A DNA stretch of 64,000 bases, from assembly GCF_900100265.1 (NCBI RefSeq), contig NZ_LT629696.1, forward strand, positions 3,720,001 through 3,784,000, given 5' to 3'. The position numbers were made by a program, and so were the translations under genes. Each line of letters opens with the position of its first letter. Positions within the stretch are counted from its first letter, which is position 1. This document shows positions 17,226 through 27,225 of the stretch, in pieces. The DNA comes from Leifsonia sp. 466MF. Its GTDB lineage: Bacteria; Actinomycetota; Actinomycetes; Actinomycetales; Microbacteriaceae. The notes under the pieces are model-generated. The model was not told the DNA's origin and did not search any database. It was given only the letters and a program-made list of their open reading frames with translations.

Positions 17226-17309
17226 TGCGCGAGGGGGGACTTGAACCCCCACGCCCTTGCGGGCACTGGCACCTGAAGCCAGCGCGTCTGCCAATTCCGC
17301 CACTCGCGC
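17226..17309 (-). tRNA. tRNA-Leu (CAG)
   Basis: The 84-nt cloverleaf has acceptor arm GCGCGAG pairing with CTCGCGC, D-loop core AATTGGCAGAC, anticodon stem CTGGC/GCCAG with loop TTCAGGT (anticodon CAG), a long variable arm as expected for a class II tRNA, and T-arm GGGGGTTCAAGTCCCCC. The 3' CCA is not encoded and must be added by the CCA enzyme. Confidence 0.95.
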
Positions 17310-17451
17310 GAACCCAGGAACTCTAACACGACGCCGGGATCGTTCACGAATCCGGGCGTCCTCCGCAGGGCTGATCTTCACCGTATAGCCAGTCCCTTTT
17401 CCAGGGTTCCGACTAACATGCATGTAGTCATCGAGCCGGAAGCGGGAGACT

Positions 17452-18189
17452 GTGGGCATTCTGGACAACTTCGAGCGGGGGCTCGAGCGCGCCGTCAACG
17501 GCGCGTTCGCGAAGACCTTCCGCTCCGGGCTGCAGCCGGTCGAGCTCACCAGCGCGCTCCGCAAGGAACTCGACACGAAGGCCGCCGTGGTCGCGCGCGA
17601 CCGCGTCCTCGCCCCCAACAGCTTCGTGCTGCGGATGTCGTCCGCCGACTACGCGCGCATGCGATCGATGGGCGCCGCCCTCACCGACGAGCTGATCGAC
17701 TTCGTCCAGAAGCACGCGGCGAGCCAGCACTACGCGTTCGCCGGCGGCATCTCCATCGACCTCGCGGAAGACCCGGACCTGTCGGTCGGGATGCTCCAGG
17801 TCGAGTCCGAGAACGTGAAGGGCGACGTCGCCTGGACCCCGGTCCTCGACATCAACGGCAAGCACTACCCGCTCACCCACTCCCGCACCGTCGTCGGGCG
17901 CGGGGCGGACGCCGACATCACGGTCGACGACACCGGCATCTCTCGTCGCCACGTCATGATCACGTGGGATGGCCGCCGCGCCCAGGTGGAGGACCTCGGC
18001 TCGACCAACGGAACCAAGCTCGACGGAGAGCCCCTGCGCAAGGCGATCCTGGAGCCCGAATCCGTCGTGACCCTCGGGCGCACCCGCATCGTGTTCCGCG
18101 TCCTCCCCCAGGCGGCGCCCGCCCCGCGTGGCCGTGCGGAGGACGCCATCCGGCGACACGACGTCGGCAACTTCTGGAGCCCATCGTGA
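17452..18189 (+). CDS. fhaA: FhaA-like protein: DUF3662 plus FHA domain
   Basis: This 245-residue cytoplasmic protein has an N-terminal DUF3662 (FhaA_N) domain (about 1-115, starting MGILDNFERGLERAVNGAF) and a C-terminal FHA domain binding phosphothreonine (GRGADADI, ISRRHVMI, DLGSTNGTKLDG). It is shorter than mycobacterial FhaA because the long disordered middle is missing. In the family FhaA binds phosphorylated partners of PknA/PknB, such as MurJ, to restrain peptidoglycan synthesis. It heads the operon fhaA-fhaB-pstP-rodA-pbpA-pknA-pknB, with a GTGA overlap with fhaB. A purine-rich GGAAGCGGGAG precedes the GTG start. Confidence 0.92.
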   Translation: MGILDNFERGLERAVNGAFAKTFRSGLQPVELTSALRKELDTKAAVVARDRVLAPNSFVLRMSSADYARMRSMGAALTDELIDFVQKHAASQHYAFAGGISIDLAEDPDLSVGMLQVESENVKGDVAWTPVLDINGKHYPLTHSRTVVGRGADADITVDDTGISRRHVMITWDGRRAQVEDLGSTNGTKLDGEPLRKAILEPESVVTLGRTRIVFRVLPQAAPAPRGRAEDAIRRHDVGNFWSPS

Positions 18190-18776
18190 ACCCGAGCGAG
18201 CTGACCCTGCTGGTGCTGCGGTTCGGCTTCCTGCTGGTCCTCTGGCTCTTCGTCTTCGGCATCGTCTACGCACTCCGCAGCGACATGTTCGGCCAGCGTG
18301 TCCGCAAGCTGCCCGAATCGGCGCAGCCCGCACCCGCCTCGCCCTTCCCGGCCGGAGCCGCGGCGAGCGCCCCCGCTGCCGCCGCACCCGCCGGCCCGAC
18401 CGAGCCGGTGATGAAGTCCGCACCGGTCTCGTCCCTGCCGTCGGGCGCCAACCGCGCGGGCGGCCACACGAACGCCAGTGTCCAGAGCGCGCACCGCCTC
18501 GTCATCACCTCCGGACCGCGCGCCGGCACCGAGCTCGCCCTCGGCCGCGATCCCATCACCATCGGCCGCTCCGGCGAGTCGAACCTCGTCATCCGCGACG
18601 ACTACACCTCCACCCACCACGCCCGCCTGCTCCTCTGGAACGACGAGTGGATGATCCAGGATCTCGACTCAACCAACGGCACGTTCCTCGACGGCCGCCG
18701 GGTGACCGTCCCGACCCAGGTCCCGCTCGACACGCCGATCAAGATCGGCACGACCACGTTCGAGCTGCGGCGGTAG
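18186..18776 (+). CDS. fhaB: FhaB/FipA-like membrane-anchored FHA protein
   Basis: This 196-residue protein has one N-terminal membrane helix (about 8-28), an Ala/Pro-rich cytoplasmic linker (about 44-90) and a C-terminal FHA domain (about 118-190) with the phosphothreonine-binding signature GRSGESN, STHHARL and DLDSTNGTFLDG. FhaB (FipA in mycobacteria) links FtsZ/FtsQ and kinase signals at the septum. Its GTG start overlaps fhaA by four bases, and pstP follows three bases after its stop. Confidence 0.92.
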   Translation: MNPSELTLLVLRFGFLLVLWLFVFGIVYALRSDMFGQRVRKLPESAQPAPASPFPAGAAASAPAAAAPAGPTEPVMKSAPVSSLPSGANRAGGHTNASVQSAHRLVITSGPRAGTELALGRDPITIGRSGESNLVIRDDYTSTHHARLLLWNDEWMIQDLDSTNGTFLDGRRVTVPTQVPLDTPIKIGTTTFELRR

Positions 18777-18779
18777 ACG

Positions 18780-20013
<1,234 letters not shown>

Positions 20014-20030
<17 letters not shown>

Positions 20031-21420
20031 AACGGCCGCGCGCGAGCAGGCGACGCCGCCCCGGAACGCGACCGGGCCGGTCAAACGGCTGCGCCTGCCC
20101 GCGAAGCTCCGCAACCGTGAGCTGTTCCTCCTGGTCATCGCGTGCGCGATCAATGCGGCGGCGGTCGTGCTGGTGCAGCTGGGCGCGCTCGGCCACGTCG
20201 ATCTCACGCTGGTCTACCTCGGGGCCGGCCTCTCGGCTCTGGTGCTGGGCATGCACATCGCGCTCCGGTTCGTCGCCCCGCAGGCCGACCCGTTCCTGCT
20301 GCCGATCGCGACGCTGCTGACCGGCATCGGCATCGCCGAGATCTACCGCATCGACATCCATTACAAGGACGCCGGATGGGACAGCGCGGGCGTCAAGCAG
20401 ATCGTGTGGAGCGCCATCGCGATCATCTGCGCGATCCTCGTCGTGGTCCTCATCCGCAACCACCGCATCCTGCAGCGCTACACCTACCTCTTCGGGTTCG
20501 CCGCGCTCGTGCTCCTGCTGCTGCCCATGCTCCCGGGCATCGGCCGCGAGATCTACGGCGCCCGCGTGTGGATCGGAATCGGCCCGTTCAGCTTCCAGCC
20601 CGGCGAGATCGCGAAGATCTGCCTCGCGATCTTCTTCGCCGGCTACCTGGTCCAGGCGCGCGACTCGCTCTCCATGGTGGGCAAGAAGTTCCTCGGGATG
20701 CGGTTCCCGCGCGCTCGAGACCTCGGACCGATCCTCATCGTCTGGCTGATGTCGATGGCCGTCATCGTCTTCCAGCGCGACCTCGGAACCGGCCTGCTCA
20801 TCTTCGGCCTGTTCCTCGTCATGCTCTACGTCGCCACGGCGCGCATCAGCTGGGTGATCCTCGGCCTCCTGCTCATCGTCGGCGGCGCCGTCGTCGCCAG
20901 CCAGGTGCTCCCGTACGTGCACGACCGCTTCGCGAACTGGCTCAGCCCCTTCTCGCAGGGCGTCTACGACGCGCAGGGCGGCAGCTTCCAGCTGGTCCAG
21001 GGGCTGTTCGGGCTCGCGCACGGCGGGCTGATCGGAACCGGGCTCGGCCAGGGCCAGCCGTGGATTACCCCCGTCTCGCAGAGCGACTACATCATCGCGA
21101 GCCTGGGCGAGGAGCTCGGCCTCGCCGGCATCTTCGCCATCTTCGCGCTGTACCTGGTCTTCGTGGCGCGCGGCCTGCGCATCGGGTTCGCCGGCGCGGA
21201 TGACTTCGGCAAGCTCCTCGCCGTCGGCCTGTCGTTCACCGTGGCGCTGCAGTGCTTCATCGTGATCGGCGGTGTGACACGCGTCATCCCGCTCACCGGC
21301 CTGACGACGCCGTTCCTCGCCGCAGGAGGGTCGTCGCTGGTCGCCAACTGGATCATCGTGGCGCTGCTGCTGCGACTGTCCGACACCGTCCGCAACCAAC
21401 CCCGGCTGGTGGTGAGCTGA
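20014..21420 (+). CDS. rodA: RodA/FtsW-family peptidoglycan glycosyltransferase
   Basis: This 468-residue SEDS protein has about 12 membrane segments. The family motifs QPGEIAKI and, after FQRDLGTGLLIFG, the catalytic-loop region around the Asp of RDLG are visible, as is the C-terminal GGSSLVANW. It polymerises lipid II at the elongation machinery together with the transpeptidase encoded next. It has a charged 35-residue cytoplasmic N-terminus that could be a kinase target. The ATG at 20014 lies within pstP; the stop is one base before pbpA. Confidence 0.94.
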
Positions 21421-21421
21421 G

Positions 21422-22876
21422 ATGAACCGCGAGATCAAGCGCGTCAGCACGATCGTGCTGGCGATGTTCCTGGCACTGCTGGTGTCCACCTCCATCCTCC
21501 AGGTGTTCCAGGCGGATGCGCTGGGCGCCGATGCGCGCAACACGCGTGCCCTGAACGACAGCTACTCGGCGCAGCGCGGCGCGATCCTGGTCGCCGGGCA
21601 GCCGATCGCGCAGTCCGTGCCGTCCAACGACGTCTACAAGTGGCAGCGCGTCTACAGCAACGGTCCCCTCTACTCGGCCGTGACCGGGTTCTTCCCGATC
21701 AACGGCGAGCCGACCGGCCTCGAGGGCGCCCTCAACTCCAAGCTGAGCGGTTCGTCGAACTCCCAGTTCTTCGAGCGCGTCAACGCCATCCTGACGGGCA
21801 AGAACCCGCAGGGCGCGACGGTCGAGACGACGATCGACCCGGTGGCGCAGCAGGCGGCGTGGGATGCGCTGGGCGACTACCAGGGCGCCGTGGTGCTGCT
21901 GCAGCCCAAGACCGGGAAGATCCTGGCGATGGTCTCCAAGCCCACGTACGACCCGAACACCCTGGCGTCGCACGACGGCAAGGCGGTGGAGTCGACCTAC
22001 GACCAGCTCCTCGCCGCCCCGGGCGACCCCCTCATCAACCGGACGATCGGCGGAGACCTGAACCCGCCCGGTTCGACGTTCAAGCCGGTGATGAGCGCTT
22101 CGGCCTTCGGCACCGGGCAGTACACGAAAGACAGCCAGCTCCCCAACCCGGCCTCCCTCCCGCTGCCCGACTCCCCGACCGTCGTCAAGAACGACTCGCT
22201 CACGACCTGCGGGCCGGGCGCGACCGTCTCGATCGCGACGGCGCAGATCCTGTCGTGCAACATCCCGTTCGCCGAGCTCGGGATGCAGCTGAAGCCCGAG
22301 GTCATCAAGGACCAGGCCGACAAGTTCGGGTTCAACCAGTCGTTCAGCATCCCCATCCCGGTCGAGAAGAGCGTGTACCCGCTCTATCCCGACGCGGCGG
22401 AGCGCGCCCTGGGCTCCTTCGGACAGAAAGACGACCGCGCGACGCCGCTGCAGATGGCGATGGTCTCGGCGGCGATCGCCAACGGCGGCACGCTGATGAC
22501 CCCGAACCTGGTGGACTCCATCCGGTCGCCCGATCTGCAGACGTTGGAGAGCTTCCAGCCCAAGGAGTTCTCGCAGCCGCTGAGCCAGCAGAACGCCGAC
22601 ACCATCAAGCAGATGATGGTCGACGGCGTCGATCACGGCGTGGCGAGCAATGCAAGAATAGGTGGGGTTCAGGTCGGCGGTAAGACGGGCACGGCGCAGA
22701 ACGGGGATGACGACCCCTACTCGCTGTGGTTCACCGGTTTCGCGCCGGCGAACGACCCGGAGTTCGCTGTGGCTGTAGTTGTCGAAAATGGCGGTGGACA
22801 GGGTCAGAGCGGCACGGGTAACTCCATCGCCGCTCCGATCGCGAGGAAAGTACTAGAGGCGGTGCTGAATAAATGA
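21422..22876 (+). CDS. pbpA: Class B penicillin-binding protein PbpA (peptidoglycan transpeptidase)
   Basis: This 484-residue protein has one N-terminal membrane helix (about 9-29), a short dimerisation domain and a C-terminal transpeptidase domain with all three active-site motifs: Ser218-Thr-Phe-Lys221, Ser278-Cys-Asn280 and Lys421-Thr-Gly423. It cross-links peptidoglycan and pairs with RodA. The start of pknA overlaps its stop (ATGA). No substitution at the beta-lactam-binding motifs stands out. Confidence 0.94.
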   Translation: MNREIKRVSTIVLAMFLALLVSTSILQVFQADALGADARNTRALNDSYSAQRGAILVAGQPIAQSVPSNDVYKWQRVYSNGPLYSAVTGFFPINGEPTGLEGALNSKLSGSSNSQFFERVNAILTGKNPQGATVETTIDPVAQQAAWDALGDYQGAVVLLQPKTGKILAMVSKPTYDPNTLASHDGKAVESTYDQLLAAPGDPLINRTIGGDLNPPGSTFKPVMSASAFGTGQYTKDSQLPNPASLPLPDSPTVVKNDSLTTCGPGATVSIATAQILSCNIPFAELGMQLKPEVIKDQADKFGFNQSFSIPIPVEKSVYPLYPDAAERALGSFGQKDDRATPLQMAMVSAAIANGGTLMTPNLVDSIRSPDLQTLESFQPKEFSQPLSQQNADTIKQMMVDGVDHGVASNARIGGVQVGGKTGTAQNGDDDPYSLWFTGFAPANDPEFAVAVVVENGGGQGQSGTGNSIAAPIARKVLEAVLNK

Positions 22877-24609
22877 GACCCACAGCAGGGCTCACCTTCG
22901 GGGGACGTTACGAGCTGCAGTCGCGGATCGCGATCGGCGGTATGGGCGAGGTGTGGCAGGCCACCGACCTCGTCATCGGCCGTACCGTCGCCATCAAGAT
23001 CCTGAAGGACGAGTACCTCGGCGACCCGGGCTTCCTCGAGCGCTTCCGCGCGGAGGCGCGTCACGCCGCCCTCGTCAACCACGAAGGCATCGCCAACGTG
23101 TACGACTACGGCGAGGAGGAGGGCAGCGCCTTCCTCGTCATGGAGCTCGTCCCCGGCGAGGCGCTCTCGAGCATCCTGGAGCGGGAGCACGTCCTCAGCA
23201 CCGACCGGACGCTCGACATCGTCGCTCAGACGGCCGCCGCCCTGCACGCCGCTCACGCCGCCGGTCTCGTCCACCGCGACATCAAGCCGGGCAACCTCCT
23301 CATCACGCCCGACGGCCGCGTCAAGATCACCGACTTCGGCATCGCTCGCATCGCCGACCAGGTGCCGCTCACCGCCACCGGTCAGGTCATGGGCACCGTG
23401 CAGTACCTCTCGCCCGAGCAGGCGTCCGGTCACCCCGCCTCGCCGACCACCGACATCTACTCGCTCGGCATCGTCGCGTACGAGTGCCTGGCCGGCCGTC
23501 GGCCGTTCACGGGCGAGTCGCAGGTCGCCATCGCCATGGCGCAGATCAACGAGGCGCCGCCGGAGCTCCCCGCCACCGTCGCGGAGCCGGTCCGTAACCT
23601 GGTCTTCGCGTGCATCGCCAAGAACCCGGCCGATCGCCCCGCCTCCGCCGCCCACCTGGCACGTGCCGCCCAGGCACTCCGCCGCGGCGACGTGCGCGCC
23701 GCCGCTCAGTCCGTGCCCGCGATCCTCGGCGGCGCGGCCATGACCGATGCCGCGACCGTCCTGATGCAGCCGCCAGCGGCGCCGACGGCCGCGACCACCG
23801 TGCTCCCCGCGACCGCCGTCGCGCCCGTCGTCGACGAGGAGGCCGCCGCCCCCGTCGAGGAGCGCAAGCGCAGCCGCTGGACATGGCCGCTGATCGCCCT
23901 CATCGCCCTGCTCGCGCTCGTCCTGATCGGCACGATCATCACCCTGGTCGTCGCACCCAAGGCGCCCCCGACGCCCACGCCGTCGAACACTCCGACGCAG
24001 ACGCAGCCGACGACGCCGAAACCCACCCCGACGCCCACCAGCAACACGGTCCAGATCACCGAGAGCGACTTCCTCGGCCTCACCGCCGACCAGGCCCGCG
24101 ACAAGCTGCAGGGTCTCGGAATGGTCGCGGACGTCTCGCAGGGCAACGCGGCGACCACCAACGACCAGTCCAACAAGGTCTACTCGGTCAACCCGACCGG
24201 TCCCGTGCCGAAGGGCTCGACCGTCTCGGTGAAGGTCTACGGTCCTGTCGCGCCGATCCCGACGCCGACCGACACCGTCTCGGCCACGCCGCCGTCCGGT
24301 CAGGGCACCCCGAACTCGCAGATCACGGTGAACTTCGGTTCGGCCACCTGCCCAGCAGGGCAGAACCTGGTCGGCCGCCGCCTGTACATCAACGGGCAGC
24401 CGCAGACGCCGGTCAACGACACCAAGATGGTGTGGTCGCCGAGCACCGCGGCCACGTACCAGCTGACGTACACGATCTTCTGCGGCGAGTCGGTGGAGTC
24501 GAGCCAGTCCCCCGCAACGTCGTACGAGGTCGTCGGATCCACTCCGACGCCAGGTGCCGGCGGGGGTGGCGGCAACACGGGCGGCGGGACCGGCGGCGCC
24601 AACGGCTGA
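22873..24609 (+). CDS. pknA: PknA-like Ser/Thr protein kinase with PASTA domain
   Basis: This 578-residue transmembrane kinase has an N-terminal kinase domain (about 13-270) with GGMGEVW glycine loop, Lys42, catalytic HRDIKPGN (Asp136) and DFG. A Pro/Thr-rich juxtamembrane region and a membrane helix (about 337-362) follow. Outside the cell there is one PASTA domain (about 395-465), then an Ig-like segment with two cysteines (SATCPAG and TIFCGES) and a Gly-rich tail. Mycobacterial PknA lacks PASTA repeats, so this architecture differs. It is inferred to regulate elongation and division proteins encoded in the same operon. Confidence 0.92.
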   Translation: MRPTAGLTFGGRYELQSRIAIGGMGEVWQATDLVIGRTVAIKILKDEYLGDPGFLERFRAEARHAALVNHEGIANVYDYGEEEGSAFLVMELVPGEALSSILEREHVLSTDRTLDIVAQTAAALHAAHAAGLVHRDIKPGNLLITPDGRVKITDFGIARIADQVPLTATGQVMGTVQYLSPEQASGHPASPTTDIYSLGIVAYECLAGRRPFTGESQVAIAMAQINEAPPELPATVAEPVRNLVFACIAKNPADRPASAAHLARAAQALRRGDVRAAAQSVPAILGGAAMTDAATVLMQPPAAPTAATTVLPATAVAPVVDEEAAAPVEERKRSRWTWPLIALIALLALVLIGTIITLVVAPKAPPTPTPSNTPTQTQPTTPKPTPTPTSNTVQITESDFLGLTADQARDKLQGLGMVADVSQGNAATTNDQSNKVYSVNPTGPVPKGSTVSVKVYGPVAPIPTPTDTVSATPPSGQGTPNSQITVNFGSATCPAGQNLVGRRLYINGQPQTPVNDTKMVWSPSTAATYQLTYTIFCGESVESSQSPATSYEVVGSTPTPGAGGGGGNTGGGTGGANG

Positions 24610-24616
24610 GCAGCCG
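24603..24616 (+). terminator. Short hairpin at the pknA stop
   Basis: CGGCTG and CAGCCG form a six-bp stem with a two-base loop overlapping the pknA stop codon. With the TACACT element downstream it suggests that pknB is partly transcribed on its own. No U-tract is present, so termination would be weak. Confidence 0.3.
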
Positions 24617-24650
24617 AATACGCCCGAGGAGACATCCAGAATCGCCCCGC

Positions 24651-24656
24651 TACACT
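24651..24656 (+). promoter_or_regulatory. Candidate -10 element for pknB
   Basis: TACACT lies about 30 bases upstream of the TTG start of pknB, within the 78-base pknA-pknB gap, the widest gap in this operon. The spacing leaves room for the AAGGAG ribosome-binding site. Confidence 0.35.
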
Positions 24657-24687
24657 AGCCGGAGTCGTCACCGAGAAGGAGTTCGCA

Positions 24688-26382
24688 TTGAGCCCAGATA
24701 GCCGCCTGCTCGCAGGCCGATATCAGGTGGGCGAACTCATCGGCCGGGGCGGTATGTCGGACGTCCATCGCGGCACCGACACCCGCCTGGGCCGCACCGT
24801 GGCCATCAAACTGCTCAAGCCGTCCCTCGCGACCGACCCGGCGTTCCGCACCCGGTTCCGGCAGGAGGCGCAGGCCGCCGCCCGCATGACGCACCCGACG
24901 ATCGTCCGTGTCTTCGACGCCGGCGAGGAGACGGTGCGCGAGCCGAACGGCCACGAGGCGCAGCTGCCCTTCATCGTCATGGAGTACGTCGACGGCGTCC
25001 TCCTCAAAGACCTGATCAAGAAGGGCCCGCTGGAGCGCTCGGAGGCTGTGCGCATCACCGAGGGCATCCTCACCGCCCTCGAGTACTCGCATCGCGCCGG
25101 CGTCGTGCACCGCGACATCAAGCCGGGCAACGTGATGATCACGAAGGCCGGCCAGGTGAAGGTGATGGACTTCGGCATCGCCCGGGCCATCAGCGACTCC
25201 TCGGCGACCGTGGCGCAGACCACCGCGGTTCTGGGCACGGCCAGTTACTTCTCTCCGGAGCAGGCCAAGGGCGAGTCCGTCGACGCCCGCACCGACCTCT
25301 ACTCGACCGGTGTCGTGCTGTTCGAGATGCTCACGGGGCGTCCGCCTTTCCGCGGCGACACCCCGGTGGCGATCGCGTACCAGCACGTCAGCGAGACCGC
25401 CGTCCCCCCGAGCACGATCAACCCGAAGGTCTCTCCGGCGATGGATGTCGTCGTCGCCCGGGCGATGACGAAGGACCGCTTCGAGCGCTACCAGACGGTG
25501 GCGGAGTTCCGAGCCGACCTCGAAGAGGCCGCCGCGGGCCGCATCCCGAAGCGCAAGCACGAGGACGAGCTGGCCGAGACCCTGTTCGGCGCTCCGCCGA
25601 GCGCCGTCTCCGGTCCGGAGGCCGCCTTCCGTCAGCTGGCCGAAGACCAGACCATGACGCGCACCCAGCGTCGCCCACCCGTGATCTGGATCTGGGCCGG
25701 CATCGCGATCATGGCGGTCGTCATCGTGGCCGTGCTCGCCTGGGTGCTGCGTCTCGCACCGAGCACGACCATGCCGGACTCTTCGCACAAGGTGCCGAAC
25801 CTGTCGGGCCAGACGCTCGACAAGGCCACAGCGCAGCTCGACGAGATGAAGCTGAAGTGGGCGCAGGTCACCGAGGCCAGCCCCACCTACGCCGAGGGCC
25901 AAGTGATCCGGACGGATCCGGGCGCCGGCATCGTCGTGGCGTCGGGCGACACCATCACGCTCTATGTCTCGACCGGCAAGAAGACCGTCACGGTCCCGGA
26001 TGTCCACAACATGACCGTCGATGCCGCAACGCAAGCGCTGCAGCAGGCCGGACTCACCGTCGGCCCGACAACGTCCGAGAACTCGTCGAGCGTGCCCGCG
26101 AACGTGGTGATCAAGACGGATCCGGCCGCCAACACCTCGGCGCACGAGGGCGATCCGATCGGCCTCCATGTGTCGAGCGGCAAGGTGACTTTGACCGATC
26201 TGACCGGTCAGACCATCCAAGCGGCCACCGGGATCCTGTCGCAGCTCGGCCTGACCGGCAATCCGAAGCCAGACCCCAGCTGCCCACAGGACAAGGGCGC
26301 GACGATGGTTCACACCCAGTCGGTCAGTCCAGGCGATGTGCCGCAGGGCACGACGGTCGACCTCACGTACTGCTCGGGCTGA
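24688..26382 (+). CDS. pknB: PknB-like Ser/Thr protein kinase with three PASTA domains
   Basis: This 564-residue transmembrane kinase has a kinase domain (about 11-275) with GRGGMSDV glycine loop, Lys41, HRDIKPGN (Asp143) and DFGIAR. The activation loop region is followed by GTASYFSPEQ. A membrane helix lies at about 331-352 and three extracellular PASTA repeats follow (mycobacterial PknB has four). PASTA domains sense muropeptides or lipid II, and the kinase tunes cell-wall synthesis. The start is a TTG with AAGGAG nine bases upstream. It is the last gene of the fha-pst-rod-pbp-pkn operon and faces trpG. Confidence 0.94.
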   Translation: MSPDSRLLAGRYQVGELIGRGGMSDVHRGTDTRLGRTVAIKLLKPSLATDPAFRTRFRQEAQAAARMTHPTIVRVFDAGEETVREPNGHEAQLPFIVMEYVDGVLLKDLIKKGPLERSEAVRITEGILTALEYSHRAGVVHRDIKPGNVMITKAGQVKVMDFGIARAISDSSATVAQTTAVLGTASYFSPEQAKGESVDARTDLYSTGVVLFEMLTGRPPFRGDTPVAIAYQHVSETAVPPSTINPKVSPAMDVVVARAMTKDRFERYQTVAEFRADLEEAAAGRIPKRKHEDELAETLFGAPPSAVSGPEAAFRQLAEDQTMTRTQRRPPVIWIWAGIAIMAVVIVAVLAWVLRLAPSTTMPDSSHKVPNLSGQTLDKATAQLDEMKLKWAQVTEASPTYAEGQVIRTDPGAGIVVASGDTITLYVSTGKKTVTVPDVHNMTVDAATQALQQAGLTVGPTTSENSSSVPANVVIKTDPAANTSAHEGDPIGLHVSSGKVTLTDLTGQTIQAATGILSQLGLTGNPKPDPSCPQDKGATMVHTQSVSPGDVPQGTTVDLTYCSG

Positions 26383-26430
26383 GTCCGAGCGGCCGGCGGG
26401 GTTCGGCTCGCGTCTAGGTCCGCGCCGAGG

Positions 26431-27069
26431 TTAGCCCAGCTTGACGAGCGGGTTCAGCGAGCGGGATGCCTCTGCGGCGCCCGCCAGACCGGCGACCTCG
26501 AGCCAGTTGCCGAGCATCCGGTAGCCGCCCTCGGTGAGCACCGACTCGGGGTGGAACTGGACGCCGTAGATCGGCGCATCCGCGTGCTGCAGGGCCATGA
26601 TCACGCCGCCGGCCGTGCGCGCGGTCACGTGAAGATCCTCGGGGAGCGTCCCGTCGACCACGGCCAGCGAGTGGTACCGCGTGGCTGTGAACGGCTGAGC
26701 GACACCGTCGAACAGGGCACTGTCGTCGTGGGTGACCTGCGAGGTCTTGCCGTGCATGAGCTCTTCGGCGTTGGTGACCACGCCGCCGAACGCCTCCGCG
26801 ATGGCCTGGTGACCCAGGCACACCCCGAGCAGCGGCTGACCGGTGCGGAGCGCCTGCTCGACGACCGGGATGGAGACTCCCGCGTCGGCCGGCTTGCCCG
26901 GGCCCGGTGAGACGAGCACGGCGTCGTACTCGGCCAGCTTCGCCGGAAGGTCGGCGACGGCGACGTCGTCGTTGCGCACGACGTCGGTCTCCGCGCCGAG
27001 TTCGCGCAGGTAGCCGTTCAGCGTGTAGACGAAGCTGTCGTAGTTGTCGATGACGAGTACGCGAGTCAC
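26431..27069 (-). CDS. trpG: Anthranilate/aminodeoxychorismate synthase glutamine amidotransferase
   Basis: This 212-residue class I glutaminase has the catalytic triad Cys84 (LGVCLGHQ), His173 and Glu175 (VQFHPES) and the N-terminus RVLVIDNYDSFVYTL typical of TrpG/PabA. It supplies ammonia to anthranilate synthase (tryptophan) or aminodeoxychorismate synthase (folate); the large subunit is not in the window, so which one is uncertain. The GTG at 27069 is chosen because the conserved sequence begins there and because it overlaps the upstream small gene (GTGA). The position beside pknB is conserved in actinobacteria. Confidence 0.93.
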   Translation of the reverse strand: MTRVLVIDNYDSFVYTLNGYLRELGAETDVVRNDDVAVADLPAKLAEYDAVLVSPGPGKPADAGVSIPVVEQALRTGQPLLGVCLGHQAIAEAFGGVVTNAEELMHGKTSQVTHDDSALFDGVAQPFTATRYHSLAVVDGTLPEDLHVTARTAGGVIMALQHADAPIYGVQFHPESVLTEGGYRMLGNWLEVAGLAGAAEASRSLNPLVKLG

Positions 27070-27224
27070 GGGCCCACGGTACCTTCCTGCGGCCCGAGGA
27101 GCGAATCCACCCAGGGGAATACCCAGGTCACCAAGGCGAACAGCACCACGGCCACGAGAACGAGCAGCAGGATGATGCGCAGCCAGACCGGACCGGGCAG
27201 CACGCGCCACAGAGCTCCGTACAT
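27066..27224 (-). CDS. Small (52-residue) membrane protein between sortase and TrpG
   Basis: The product begins MYGALWRVLPGPVWLR and then has a single membrane helix (about 17-37, ILLLVLVAVVLFALVTW) followed by a short acidic tail. Its start lies one base after the sortase stop and its own stop overlaps the trpG start by four bases (GTGA), so it is coupled to both. A GGAGGC sequence upstream of the ATG is a good ribosome-binding site. The function is unknown; the location and size suggest a small partner of the envelope machinery. It is too short for most gene finders. Confidence 0.75.
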   Translation of the reverse strand: MYGALWRVLPGPVWLRIILLLVLVAVVLFALVTWVFPWVDSLLGPQEGTVGP

Positions 27225-27225
27225 G

